A DNA stretch of 10,383 bases from JBBRMY01 sp038230595 (lineage in GTDB: Bacteria; Bacteroidota; Ignavibacteria; Tepidaquicellales; Tepidaquicellaceae), in the NCBI GenBank assembly GCA_038230595.1, contig JBBRMY010000097.1, positions 1 through 10,383 on the forward strand, written 5' to 3'. This document shows positions 1-6,569 of this stretch, piece by piece. Under the pieces are notes generated by a model. It was not told the origin of the DNA. It worked only from the letters and a program-made list of their open reading frames with translations, and ran no database searches. The position numbers and the translations under genes are program-made. Position 1 is the first letter of the stretch. Each line of letters opens with the position of its first letter.

Positions 1-84
1 AGAATCGCCATAGTATGCAGCAAATACAACGAAAAGATAGTTGAAGGTCTCCTTAACATGAAAAGAAGATTAACCCTGGAGTAA
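1..84 (+). pseudogene. Truncated duplicate of the 5' part of ribH
   Basis: Bases 1-54 match 267-320 inside the intact ribH with only three differences (positions 15, 46 and 54). Read in the ribH frame this gives RIAIVCSKYNEKIVEGLL, against RIAIVCSKYNEKIVESLL in the real gene. Similarity then decays: relative to ribH, three bases are missing around position 60, and the frame ends at a TAA at 82-84 after 27 residues. The fragment corresponds to residues 6 to about 33 of lumazine synthase and lacks the catalytic His and phosphate-binding regions, so it cannot encode an active enzyme. Its start lies left of the window. It is most simply a remnant of a partial tandem duplication. A diverged second copy that genuinely ends here, or an assembly artefact, are alternatives. 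Confidence 0.75.
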
Positions 85-113
85 ATAATTACTTTCTCGC
101 TTAGAAGTTGTCT

Positions 114-157
114 TCCCCGAATGCTTTTATCGGGGATCCCAAACTTCCGCGAAGCGG
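114..157. repeat. Two small hairpins between ribH fragment and ribH
   Basis: The sequence tccccga (114-120) is the exact reverse complement of tcgggga (130-136), with a 9-base loop. Immediately downstream, ccgc (147-150) and gcgg (154-157) form a second small stem around GAA. No T-run follows either stem, so a classical terminator is not convincing. They sit in the same gap as the direct-repeat pair at 178-247, and together they look like a patch of small palindromic repeats. Confidence 0.55.
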
Positions 158-177
158 CGGTTAATTAATTAAAATCT

Positions 178-247
178 ACCCCGTAGGGGTAGCATTATTG
201 TAACACATTACAATTTCAAAAACCAAAACCCCGTAGGGGTGGCATTA
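178..247. repeat. Pair of palindromic direct repeats, 50 bp apart
   Basis: The motif accccgtaggggt followed by rgcatta occurs at 178-197 and again at 228-247, differing at one base (a or g at the 14th position). Each copy is a hairpin of its own: acccc and ggggt pair around gta. Between them lies a further inverted repeat, ttgtaa (198-203) and ttacaa (208-213) around caca. The second copy ends five bases before the ribH ATG, so ribH mRNA leaders would probably contain it. The form resembles REP-like dispersed intergenic palindromes. Whether it is repeated elsewhere in the genome cannot be seen here. Confidence 0.65.
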
Positions 248-251
248 ACCA

Positions 252-683
252 ATGAGCACCAAACAAAGAATCGCCATAGTCTGCAGCAAATACAACGAAA
301 AGATAGTTGAAAGTCTCCTCAAGGGAGCAAAAAAAAGATTAAGCGAAGAGAATCTCAGCATTTCCGAAAAAGATATCTATCTTGTCCCGGGCGCATGGGA
401 GATCGGTGTGATGACAAAAAAACTATGTACTTCAAAAAAATACAAAGCCATCATTACTCTCGGCTGTCTGATAAAAGGAGATACTGCGCATTTTGAATAC
501 ATAGCAGAACCTCTTGTACATGCATTAATGAACTTGTCAGTTAAATATAGTATCCCGATTGGAATGGGAGTTCTTACCTGCTACACTCCAAAGCAAGCCT
601 ACGAAAGATCCCTCGACGATAAAGGTAACAAGGGTTACGAAGCTGCCTCAGCTGTGATCGAAATAATAAAATTATTGAGGTAA
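252..683 (+). CDS. ribH: 6,7-dimethyl-8-ribityllumazine synthase
   Basis: This cytoplasmic enzyme joins 5-amino-6-ribitylamino-uracil to dihydroxybutanone phosphate, the penultimate step of riboflavin synthesis, and the family assembles as pentamers or 60-mers. At 143 residues it is about ten shorter than usual, the loss being at the N-terminus. Family landmarks are all present: the substrate-stacking aromatic in SKYN (Y14), VPGAWE (45-50), ITLGCLIKGDTAHFEYI with the catalytic His at H80, and ERSLDDKGNKG with phosphate-binding R119. The position equivalent to Phe113 of the Bacillus enzyme is M105, a mild oddity. The ATG at 252 is the only sensible start and has no Shine-Dalgarno sequence. No other rib genes are adjacent. 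The upstream gap shows no FMN riboswitch but carries palindromic repeats and a broken duplicate of this gene's 5' end. Confidence 0.95.
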   Translation: MSTKQRIAIVCSKYNEKIVESLLKGAKKRLSEENLSISEKDIYLVPGAWEIGVMTKKLCTSKKYKAIITLGCLIKGDTAHFEYIAEPLVHALMNLSVKYSIPIGMGVLTCYTPKQAYERSLDDKGNKGYEAASAVIEIIKLLR

Positions 684-737
684 AAAGTTATTCTTTTATC
701 CGGAAGTATAATATTCCGATCCTGAATCTGAAAATCC

Positions 738-2261
738 TCATTTGATCAAAACCATTTTTCCTGACCCTGAAAAACTTTCAGTTGATAACCTATAGAAATA
801 TATTCCGCTTGATAAAGCTGAACCTTCGAAGGTAACCGAATAGCCTCCTGCATTTTGCTTTTCATTCACGAGTGTTTTTATTTCATTTCCAATAACATCA
901 TACACTTTCAGAGTCACAAAATCTGAAACAGGCAGTTCATATGAGATCCTTGTTGTCGGATTGAATGGGTTTGGATAATTTTGAGATAGAGAATATTTTA
1001 AAGGTAGTTCGTTTTGATTCTGGATGAGACCTGTAATAGTGTTAACTCTCACAGTATGAAAATCATCATTGGCTATTCCACCTTCTCTCAATCCAGTAGC
1101 AAACACATTTCCCCATTTATCAATATTAATACCACGAAGATGATAAAAACCAGTTGGTGGTGGTACTACAGGATAAGTAGTTTTCCACAAAAGCTGGCCA
1201 TTGTTTGTATATTTTACAATTTGATAACAATAAGAACCATTACTATTTAAAAGTGTGTTCCCAATATATGGATTTCCGATTGAATCGAGACATAAATATG
1301 AACTTTCGAAAACATAACCTCCAAAAGATTGAAACCAAACAAAATTTCCTTGGGGAGTATATTTAAAGACCGCAGATAAATTATTTTCATACTTCCCGCA
1401 AATTATAATATTGCCCTGTCTGTCAAATTTTATATCCCTGCTTTCACCATGATAAGGTAATCTTGCAATCCATATGATATTTCCTTCAGGATCGTATTTT
1501 ATTGTAGTGAATCCATAAAAGTTCGCTGAATCCCTTGTACCACCTGAAAAGATAATATTATTTAAAGAATCGAGTATAATAGCTGCAGGCTGATCTCCTC
1601 CTGAAAAAGTTTTCGTCCATAATAAATTCCCTTCGGGATCAAATTTGAAAATTACTTCATTTGTTCCATTAGGGTTAAAAGTAGAATAATATGCGTTACA
1701 TATAATATTATTATTCTTATCAACTGATAAACCTACAACAGTATAAAAATGAAATTGTGGATAAATTTTTTGCCATAGTGTGTCACCATTTTTATTTAAC
1801 TTCAGTAAAGAAAAAAGTCGGCTGCTTACTGAATCCCTGGTTTCACCCGCACAAATAAAATTTTTCGAATTATCAAAACAAACATTATAAAGGAAAACAT
1901 GATAATCTTTTGAGAATTGAAGATCTCCCTGCGAAGTATACTTCAGCATATGAGATCCGGACACATATACATTCAACGAATCATCAAACATTATATTTCT
2001 TCCAACTGCAAGACCTTCGATCTCATTAAATTTTCTTGACCATAAAGAATCACCATTTAAATTATATTTTATAGTTGCGCAATAATCCGCCGCAGTTCCA
2101 ATATTAAATATTCCGGTTACATACACATTCCCATTATTATCGCATTTAATATCATGTGGCCAGTCATTATGAGGGCTCCCAAAACTTTTTGCCCATTGGA
2201 TCTGCTGAGTAAAAGCTGACAGAGGGATTAACAATAAAAATATTATTAAGTAAATCTTCAT
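738..2261 (-). CDS. Secreted beta-propeller protein with T9SS sorting domain
   Basis: This is a 507-residue exported protein. Residues 1-19 form a signal peptide (MKIYLIIFLLLIPLSAFTQ). The body carries eight copies of an SBBP-like repeat of the form hxxDxxGNhhhsG, for example CDNNGNVYVTG (40-50), DKNNNIICNA (181-190), DSLNNIIFSGG (231-241) and DKWGNVFATG (381-390), spaced about 40-50 residues. That pattern predicts a seven- or eight-bladed beta-propeller. Residues 424-507 are a type A T9SS C-terminal sorting domain beginning LSQNYPNPFNPTTRISYELP, which directs the protein across the outer membrane. The domain closely matches the one ending the nuclease/phospholipase-like protein at 2605-3705. 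Ligand or activity is unknown; propellers of this type often bind carbohydrate or protein. It is convergent with ribH and divergent from its right neighbour, so it is probably monocistronic. Confidence 0.85.
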   Translation of the reverse strand: MKIYLIIFLLLIPLSAFTQQIQWAKSFGSPHNDWPHDIKCDNNGNVYVTGIFNIGTAADYCATIKYNLNGDSLWSRKFNEIEGLAVGRNIMFDDSLNVYVSGSHMLKYTSQGDLQFSKDYHVFLYNVCFDNSKNFICAGETRDSVSSRLFSLLKLNKNGDTLWQKIYPQFHFYTVVGLSVDKNNNIICNAYYSTFNPNGTNEVIFKFDPEGNLLWTKTFSGGDQPAAIILDSLNNIIFSGGTRDSANFYGFTTIKYDPEGNIIWIARLPYHGESRDIKFDRQGNIIICGKYENNLSAVFKYTPQGNFVWFQSFGGYVFESSYLCLDSIGNPYIGNTLLNSNGSYCYQIVKYTNNGQLLWKTTYPVVPPPTGFYHLRGINIDKWGNVFATGLREGGIANDDFHTVRVNTITGLIQNQNELPLKYSLSQNYPNPFNPTTRISYELPVSDFVTLKVYDVIGNEIKTLVNEKQNAGGYSVTFEGSALSSGIYFYRLSTESFSGSGKMVLIK

Positions 2262-2604
2262 TTTAAAATATAGAGATATTAAACTTATAATAGAAGCAGT
2301 AAGTTTTTACTTTTGGATATTGAACATATTTCAACTCATTACAGCAAATATCCAGTTGTTTTATCAATTGATAGCTTCTAATACTCTAGGAACAAATAGC
2401 ATAACTGAAACGAAGAAGATAATATTAATAAAGTTTTTTTCAATTTCATATGAATTATTATAGTTCTATTTTATAATACCTAATAAAACAGTTTAAATAA
2501 AGCTTTCTCTGCCTGAATTTTGTTTATAAAAGGCTAAAAAGTAAAGTAGCACTAATAATTTTTTGAGTTTTGAAAATAAATCTTGAATTATTTAAAAAAA
2601 ACAA
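2262..2604. other. AT-rich divergent intergenic region, no gene seen
   Basis: This 343-base gap separates the divergent start codons of the two T9SS-exported proteins, so promoters for both must lie here. It is very AT-rich. I found no RNA gene, no convincing inverted repeat, no open frame of note, and no full match to the Bacteroidota promoter pattern (TTTG about 19-21 bases before TAnnTTTG). The nearest approach for the minus gene is TAAGTTTA, about 20-30 bases upstream of its ATG, which is only a partial match. Confidence 0.5.
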
Positions 2605-3705
2605 ATGAATCATTTCAATAAAATATTTTTTATGTTGTTGTTAAGTCTGGTTTTTATTTACGGCTGGGGTGCAAACGGACATAAAGTAATCAATAGAAGA
2701 GCAACGTTCTCACTACCACCCAGCATGAGTTTTCTGAACTGGGCTGATTCTCTTGCTGCTCATGCATCAGATCCTGATATTAGAAGAAATACAGATCCGA
2801 ATGAAGCCCCGAGACACTATATTGATATCGAAGATTATCCGGAATTTGTAGCAACAGGAAGAATTCCTCAAAATTTAGATTCGTTAATCGCGCTTCACGG
2901 AAGTACCTTTGTATATGCAACAGGAATTGTGCCTTTTTCTATAATTGCAACTACCGATTCACTAAAAAAATATTTTCAACAGCACAATTTTCAAAAAGCG
3001 ATGCTTCAGGCTGCTGACCTTGGGCATTATATGGGAGATGCTCATCAACCGCTGCATGTTACCAGAAATTATGATGGACAGTACACAAATCAGAGCGGAG
3101 TTCATGCAAGATATGAAACACAGATGATAAACCTTGACACTGCAAACATTAACTATACTTTTGAAAATGCAGTTTATGTTCCAAATATAAACCAGTTCGT
3201 TTTTAATTTTATTTACAAAACTAACAGTTATGTTGATTCTGTCCTGAAATGTGACAGTATAGCTCATGCAATGGCAGGAAGTATTAATTCGACTTATTAC
3301 CAGATTTACTGGCAGCTTGCGGGAAATTTTACTACAATGTTTTTTAATAACGCATCTCACGACATTGCAAATCTTATTTATACTACATGGGTAAATTCCG
3401 GCAGTCCATTAACTGTAATTACTTCAGAGACTTCTATTCCTGAGAAATTTAATCTCGAACAGAATTACCCAAATCCATTCAATCCAACTACTAAGATCAA
3501 TTACGAATTGCCAAGTCCCGGTTTTGTTTCACTCAAGGTTTTTGATAATAACGGGAAAGAGATTGAAACATTAGTAAATGTAGAGCAGAATACCGGAAGA
3601 TATTCAATGACTTTTAATGCAGCAAATTATCCAAGCGGAGTTTATTATTACAGACTGGAAACAAATAATTTTTCGGAAACAAAGAAAATGATACTGTTAA
3701 AATAA
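2605..3705 (+). CDS. Secreted zinc phospholipase C / S1-P1 nuclease-like protein, T9SS
   Basis: This 366-residue exported protein belongs to the tri-zinc phospholipase C/S1-P1 nuclease superfamily. A signal peptide (1-20) should be cut before W21, whose free amino group binds zinc in this family. Likely ligands in order are W21, H26 (WGANGHKVI), D56, H71 (HYIDIED), then H141, D145 and H151 in GHYMGDAHQPLH, and H167 with E171 in HARYE. The 141/145/151 spacing matches the family exactly. The last ligand pair is His-x3-Glu, as in Bacillus cereus phospholipase C (H142/E146), whereas P1 nuclease has His-x3-Asp, so lipid versus nucleic acid substrate is open. Residues from 284 to the end are a T9SS type A sorting domain (LEQNYPNPFNPTTKINYELP onward). 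It probably scavenges phosphate or nutrients outside the cell. It appears monocistronic and is followed by a hairpin terminator. Confidence 0.88.
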   Translation: MNHFNKIFFMLLLSLVFIYGWGANGHKVINRRATFSLPPSMSFLNWADSLAAHASDPDIRRNTDPNEAPRHYIDIEDYPEFVATGRIPQNLDSLIALHGSTFVYATGIVPFSIIATTDSLKKYFQQHNFQKAMLQAADLGHYMGDAHQPLHVTRNYDGQYTNQSGVHARYETQMINLDTANINYTFENAVYVPNINQFVFNFIYKTNSYVDSVLKCDSIAHAMAGSINSTYYQIYWQLAGNFTTMFFNNASHDIANLIYTTWVNSGSPLTVITSETSIPEKFNLEQNYPNPFNPTTKINYELPSPGFVSLKVFDNNGKEIETLVNVEQNTGRYSMTFNAANYPSGVYYYRLETNNFSETKKMILLK

Positions 3706-3748
3706 TTAACGCTTTAAAATTAAAAATTGAAATAGTTTTGATCAGACC

Positions 3749-3768
3749 GGGCGAAATATTTTTCGCCC
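3749..3768 (+). terminator. Hairpin terminator after the phospholipase/nuclease-like gene
   Basis: The sequence gggcgaaa (3749-3756) pairs perfectly with tttcgccc (3761-3768) around tatt, and is followed by attttaat. It lies 44 bases past the stop codon at 3705 and 24 bases before the end of the convergent gene at 3792, so it may serve both strands, although the T-rich tail favours the plus strand. Confidence 0.75.
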
Positions 3769-3791
3769 ATTTTAATATCCGTAATTAGTAA

Positions 3792-4577
3792 TTAACCAAA
3801 AGCCCTCTTCACTATCACTTCCAGAAGTTCATCATGTATCAACCCGTTTGTTGCGAGTATTTCTTTTTCGTAAATTGATAACTTTTCATTTTTAAAGTTT
3901 GTCAGTTTACCCCCTGCTTCTTCATGTATCAGGCAGCCTGCTGCAATATCCCATGGGTTCAGATTGAACTCCCAGAAGCCTTCGAATCTTCCACAGGCAG
4001 TCCAGCATAGATCTATCGCAGCCGAACCTAATCGCCGTACAGGTATATTTTTGTATACTATATCTGTGAATATTTCTGCCGGATTGTATTTGTTCTCGCT
4101 TGAGTTATATGGAAATCCCGTTACCAATAAAGCTTTTCCAAAATTTGATTCTTTAGAAACCTCTATCTTAATATCGTTCAGATAAGCCCCTTTACCTTTT
4201 TCAGCAAAGAAATATTCATCCATCATTGGACAGTAAACTACTCCCATTATTACTTCACCTTCATGCTCAATACCTATGGAAACGCATGTGATAGGAATCC
4301 CATGTGCATAATTCACAGTTCCGTCTATGGGATCAATTATCCATTTATACTCAGACTTTTTATCAAAAAATCCGCTCTCTTCTGTTAGAATATCATGCTC
4401 AGGAAATTCAGTTTTGATGACCTCCATTATTTTCTGCTCAGATAAATGGTCTATAGCAGTTACCAGATTAGCGATATGATCTTTGCTTTTTATTTCAAAT
4501 GTCTTGCTGAAATTATCTTTTAAAATATCCCCGGCTTCATGTGCTGCTTTGTATAGAGTGTTCCTTAGTTTTACCAT
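3792..4577 (-). CDS. Inositol monophosphatase family protein
   Basis: This 261-residue protein is a magnesium-dependent phosphatase of the IMPase/SuhB family, acting on inositol-1-phosphate or related sugar phosphates in the cytoplasm. Metal-binding residues are visible: E66 in LTEESG, D82 and D85 in WIIDPIDGTVNYAHG, and D210 in NPWDIAAGCLIHEEAGG. The length is normal and the gene is intact. It is the last gene of a tight minus-strand operon; its ATG starts one base after the stop of the MBL-fold hydrolase gene, which points to translational coupling. The actual substrate cannot be told from sequence: members also include 3'-phosphoadenosine 5'-phosphate and fructose-1,6-bisphosphate phosphatases, but the motif set is most like inositol-1-monophosphatase. 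Confidence 0.92.
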   Translation of the reverse strand: MVKLRNTLYKAAHEAGDILKDNFSKTFEIKSKDHIANLVTAIDHLSEQKIMEVIKTEFPEHDILTEESGFFDKKSEYKWIIDPIDGTVNYAHGIPITCVSIGIEHEGEVIMGVVYCPMMDEYFFAEKGKGAYLNDIKIEVSKESNFGKALLVTGFPYNSSENKYNPAEIFTDIVYKNIPVRRLGSAAIDLCWTACGRFEGFWEFNLNPWDIAAGCLIHEEAGGKLTNFKNEKLSIYEKEILATNGLIHDELLEVIVKRAFG

Positions 4578-4578
4578 C

Positions 4579-5361
4579 TTATATGTTAAATGTTAAGCCA
4601 TCGAATGCAAGATGCATTTTTTCCGGAAGTGTTTTTTCGATCTCTGAATGCAGCATGTCATGTGTAATGTGTGTGAAGTATGTTTGCTTTGCATTAATTC
4701 TTTTTGATGCCTCTATTGCCTGTTCAAGATTGAAATGTGTTGGATGTGGTCTTCTTCTTAATGCATTAATTACCAGAACATCCAGTCCTTCCATCTTGGA
4801 ATATTCAGTTTCCGGCATCATGCTGCAGTCTGTAATGTAAGCGAAATTATTAATTCTATAGCCGAGCATTTTCAGATTGCCGTGATAAAACTCTATAGGT
4901 ATGATCTTCTGAAAGGCTATATTAAAAGGATCAGCAGTTATGTAATTAAAATTGATCAATGGAACAGCATTGTGGCTAATGAGCAGGGGATCTAAGGCAT
5001 AGCGGAATGTAATTTTAATTTCATCCAGAGTTAACTTATTACCATAGATATCAATATACTTTTTCAATCGCTGATTGATCTGCCGCAGGTCATCCATTCC
5101 AAGAATATGATCTACATGATGATGTGTGAAAATTACTGCATCTAGATCATCAATTTTATTAGAAAGCATTTGCTGACGGAAATCTACAGATGTGTCTATA
5201 AGAAGCTTAAGTGGCTTTTCGCCGGATGGGTTTTCTATTTCTAAATACGCTGAAACTCTGAGTCTTTTGTCTCTGCTGTCATTTGATGTGCAGACTTCAC
5301 ATGTACAGCCTATGATAGGAACTCCCTGTGATGTACCTGTCCCTAATATAATTACTTTCAT
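4579..5361 (-). CDS. PhnP-like MBL-fold metallo-hydrolase
   Basis: This 260-residue metallo-beta-lactamase-fold protein resembles PhnP phosphodiesterases. It opens with MKVIILGTGTSQGVP, followed by the Cys cluster GCTCEVC (C19, C21, C24), which in PhnP holds a structural zinc. The catalytic metal motif is THHHVDHILGMDDLR (H80, H82, D84, H85), with further family landmarks YITDCS, ALRRRPHPTHF and YFTHITHDM near the C-terminus. PhnP hydrolyses cyclic ribose phosphates in phosphonate breakdown, but no phn genes are nearby, so the substrate here is unknown. It is probably a cytoplasmic phosphodiesterase. The gene lies nine bases after the 97-residue unknown and one base before the inositol monophosphatase-family gene, so it is co-transcribed with both. 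Confidence 0.88.
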   Translation of the reverse strand: MKVIILGTGTSQGVPIIGCTCEVCTSNDSRDKRLRVSAYLEIENPSGEKPLKLLIDTSVDFRQQMLSNKIDDLDAVIFTHHHVDHILGMDDLRQINQRLKKYIDIYGNKLTLDEIKITFRYALDPLLISHNAVPLINFNYITADPFNIAFQKIIPIEFYHGNLKMLGYRINNFAYITDCSMMPETEYSKMEGLDVLVINALRRRPHPTHFNLEQAIEASKRINAKQTYFTHITHDMLHSEIEKTLPEKMHLAFDGLTFNI

Positions 5362-5370
5362 CAGGTTATG

Positions 5371-5664
5371 TTAATCGGTGCTGAATTTATCTACTAACTC
5401 TCTGATATTCGGCTTGAGGAACATATCCTCTGTTCCAAGCTCGGAAATGTTTTTTGCAAGAATGCTTATTTTTCTGTCCTGCTCAATATTACGGTTCAGC
5501 AAAAAAGTTTTTTCTTCACGAAGCAGGCAAAAGCCTCCTTTGAACATGCCTTTTTCAATTCGAACGCTGTAGCCAATCTCTTTGAATATATCGATCAGCT
5601 CATCAATTAATTTTTCTTTTTTTTCATCAGGTTTTTTTACAATAGCCTTCTTTATTATAGCCAT
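5371..5664 (-). CDS. Small conserved-looking protein of unknown function
   Basis: This is a 97-residue soluble, charged protein that I do not recognise with a named family. The N-terminus is Lys-rich (MAIIKKAIVKKPDEKKEK), followed by a predicted helix (LIDELIDIFKEIGYSVR). A central block reading KGGFCLLREEKTFLLNRN then suggests a beta-hairpin, and a helical stretch (DRKISILAKNISEL) follows. There is no signal peptide or membrane segment. Its ATG overlaps the stop of the upstream membrane protein gene by one base (TGATG), and the MBL hydrolase gene starts nine bases downstream, so it is firmly inside the operon. The overlap and normal composition argue that it is a real gene. Its role might relate to the hydrolase, but nothing in the sequence proves that. 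Confidence 0.8.
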   Translation of the reverse strand: MAIIKKAIVKKPDEKKEKLIDELIDIFKEIGYSVRIEKGMFKGGFCLLREEKTFLLNRNIEQDRKISILAKNISELGTEDMFLKPNIRELVDKFSTD

Positions 5665-6257
5665 CAGTCTTCTGTTAAAAGATCATCTTCCTCATGGAAG
5701 ATGTATTTATATGAATGTTCTTTTGATCTCAGCTTTGCAAGCTCGAGCTCTTCTCTGCTTTTTTGTAAAGGTTTGAATATTGCAATACCTATAATTGTAT
5801 AATAAGAAAGAACTGCTATCCATGGAACGCCTTTTAAAAACCCGATACGCTCACCGAAGTATTTCAAGAGCTGATCGTGATTTGCAGGTCTCTGATTAAA
5901 AAGCAAAATAAATTTTATATCGAGAAATGATGTGTAAGCCTCAACAGGAATAAATACAAAAAACAAAATTGAGCACATTAACAGCCATGGATTTTCCTTA
6001 AGCTTTACATGATAATTCTTCAGAAAAAGTATTGCAGAAGCCAGTACAACTGCGTATGCAATCATTATGATCAGTGAACTATTCGCAAGCATTTGAAAGA
6101 TCTGATTTTCTTCATCAGGAGGTATAGCAGTCCTGAAATTAAATTCATTAAAATTTAAAAGCTGATTGCCGATAAAAAATCTAAGGTTTATTGCTCCCAG
6201 CCAGAAAATAGCAGAGATAACAAGCAGCGTTAAAAATATTTTTGTCTTTTTGCTCAG
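5664..6257 (-). CDS. Four-helix membrane protein, unusual start; unknown function
   Basis: The first ATG is at 6092, giving 142 residues, but the frame stays open upstream to a stop at 6273-6275 and reads as protein. The extra part contains SKKTKIFLTLLVISAIFWLG, a typical cationic N-terminus plus transmembrane helix, then a polar loop (FNEFNFRTAIPPDEENQIFQ). With it the protein has four helices, and the basic segments (SKKTK, KNYHVKLKENPW, and KPLQKSREELELAKLRSK onward) all fall on the cytoplasmic side, obeying the positive-inside rule. No ATG, GTG or TTG exists in the extension; a CTG at 6255-6257 is the best-placed candidate, giving 197 residues. The C-terminal tail is acidic (HEEDDLLTED). 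I do not recognise the family. It is the first gene of the four-gene operon and overlaps the next gene by one base. The coding call is firm; the start is uncertain. Confidence 0.65.
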   Translation of the reverse strand: MSKKTKIFLTLLVISAIFWLGAINLRFFIGNQLLNFNEFNFRTAIPPDEENQIFQMLANSSLIIMIAYAVVLASAILFLKNYHVKLKENPWLLMCSILFFVFIPVEAYTSFLDIKFILLFNQRPANHDQLLKYFGERIGFLKGVPWIAVLSYYTIIGIAIFKPLQKSREELELAKLRSKEHSYKYIFHEEDDLLTED

Positions 6258-6322
6258 GAGAGTATGTTTAAATCAATTTAGACAAATAAGAAATTATATT
6301 AAATGGAATAAAAGTGAGCTCC

Positions 6323-6425
6323 GCTGTCGTTGTTTAGTTCCGATTTAATCGGAATGTCACCAACAGCTAGTCCGCCCGCCGCCGTTGGTGTTTTAGTTCC
6401 GATGAATCGGAACGTCACCAACGGC
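6323..6425. repeat. Two copies of a long interrupted palindrome
   Basis: Copy two (6381-6425) is a nested inverted repeat. The outer arms gccgttggtg (6381-6390) and caccaacggc (6416-6425) pair perfectly, as do the inner arms gttccgat (6396-6403) and atcggaac (6406-6413), with tttta opposite gt as an internal loop. Copy one (6323-6367) shares tttagttccgat, aatcggaa, and gtcaccaac followed by agc, with a weaker outer stem. The copies are direct repeats separated by 13 bases that include a GC-rich tccgcccgcc. They lie in the gap between the divergent membrane-protein operon and the mrp-type gene. They resemble dispersed REP-like elements, but no genome-wide copies can be seen from here. Confidence 0.75.
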
Positions 6426-6453
6426 CATCAGAAAGCTTAAAGAAGCTGGTATT

Positions 6454-6479
6454 CCTGTACGGACAGGTCGCGACCTGTC
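6454..6479. repeat. Perfect 18-bp palindrome with an alternative stem
   Basis: The sequence gacaggtcgcgacctgtc (6462-6479) equals its own reverse complement. Just upstream, cctgt (6454-6458) can also pair with acagg (6463-6467) around acgg, so the RNA could fold in two mutually exclusive ways. It lies about 90 bases before the start codon at 6570. It could be a dispersed repeat, a dimeric protein-binding site or a leader structure; the sequence alone does not decide. Confidence 0.6.
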
Positions 6480-6569
6480 TCTACCTTTTCCTCGAGTCCA
6501 TACCCCGCCCTTCCATTTCCATTTTTTCTCCCAAATTTTATCCCTAATTTTACTGTCAACTTCTAAAAA

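Noticed and set aside
178..247. CRISPR-like repeat-spacer unit
   Set aside because: There are only two copies, the 20-base repeat is too short, there are no further units and no cas genes.
85..251. FMN riboswitch ahead of ribH
   Set aside because: The gap is too short and lacks the conserved RFN-element blocks; its structure is explained by simple palindromes.
701..718. Terminator between ribH and the convergent propeller gene (cggaa/ttccg)
   Set aside because: The stem is only five base pairs with an eight-base loop and no good T-run on either side.
1014..1250. Plus-strand 78-residue frame opposite the propeller gene
   Set aside because: It lies wholly inside a well-supported gene with signal peptide, repeats and sorting domain; the translation has no recognisable feature.
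2962..3360. Minus-strand 132-residue frame opposite the phospholipase/nuclease-like gene
   Set aside because: It is a shadow of the metal-binding core of that gene and shows no motifs of its own.
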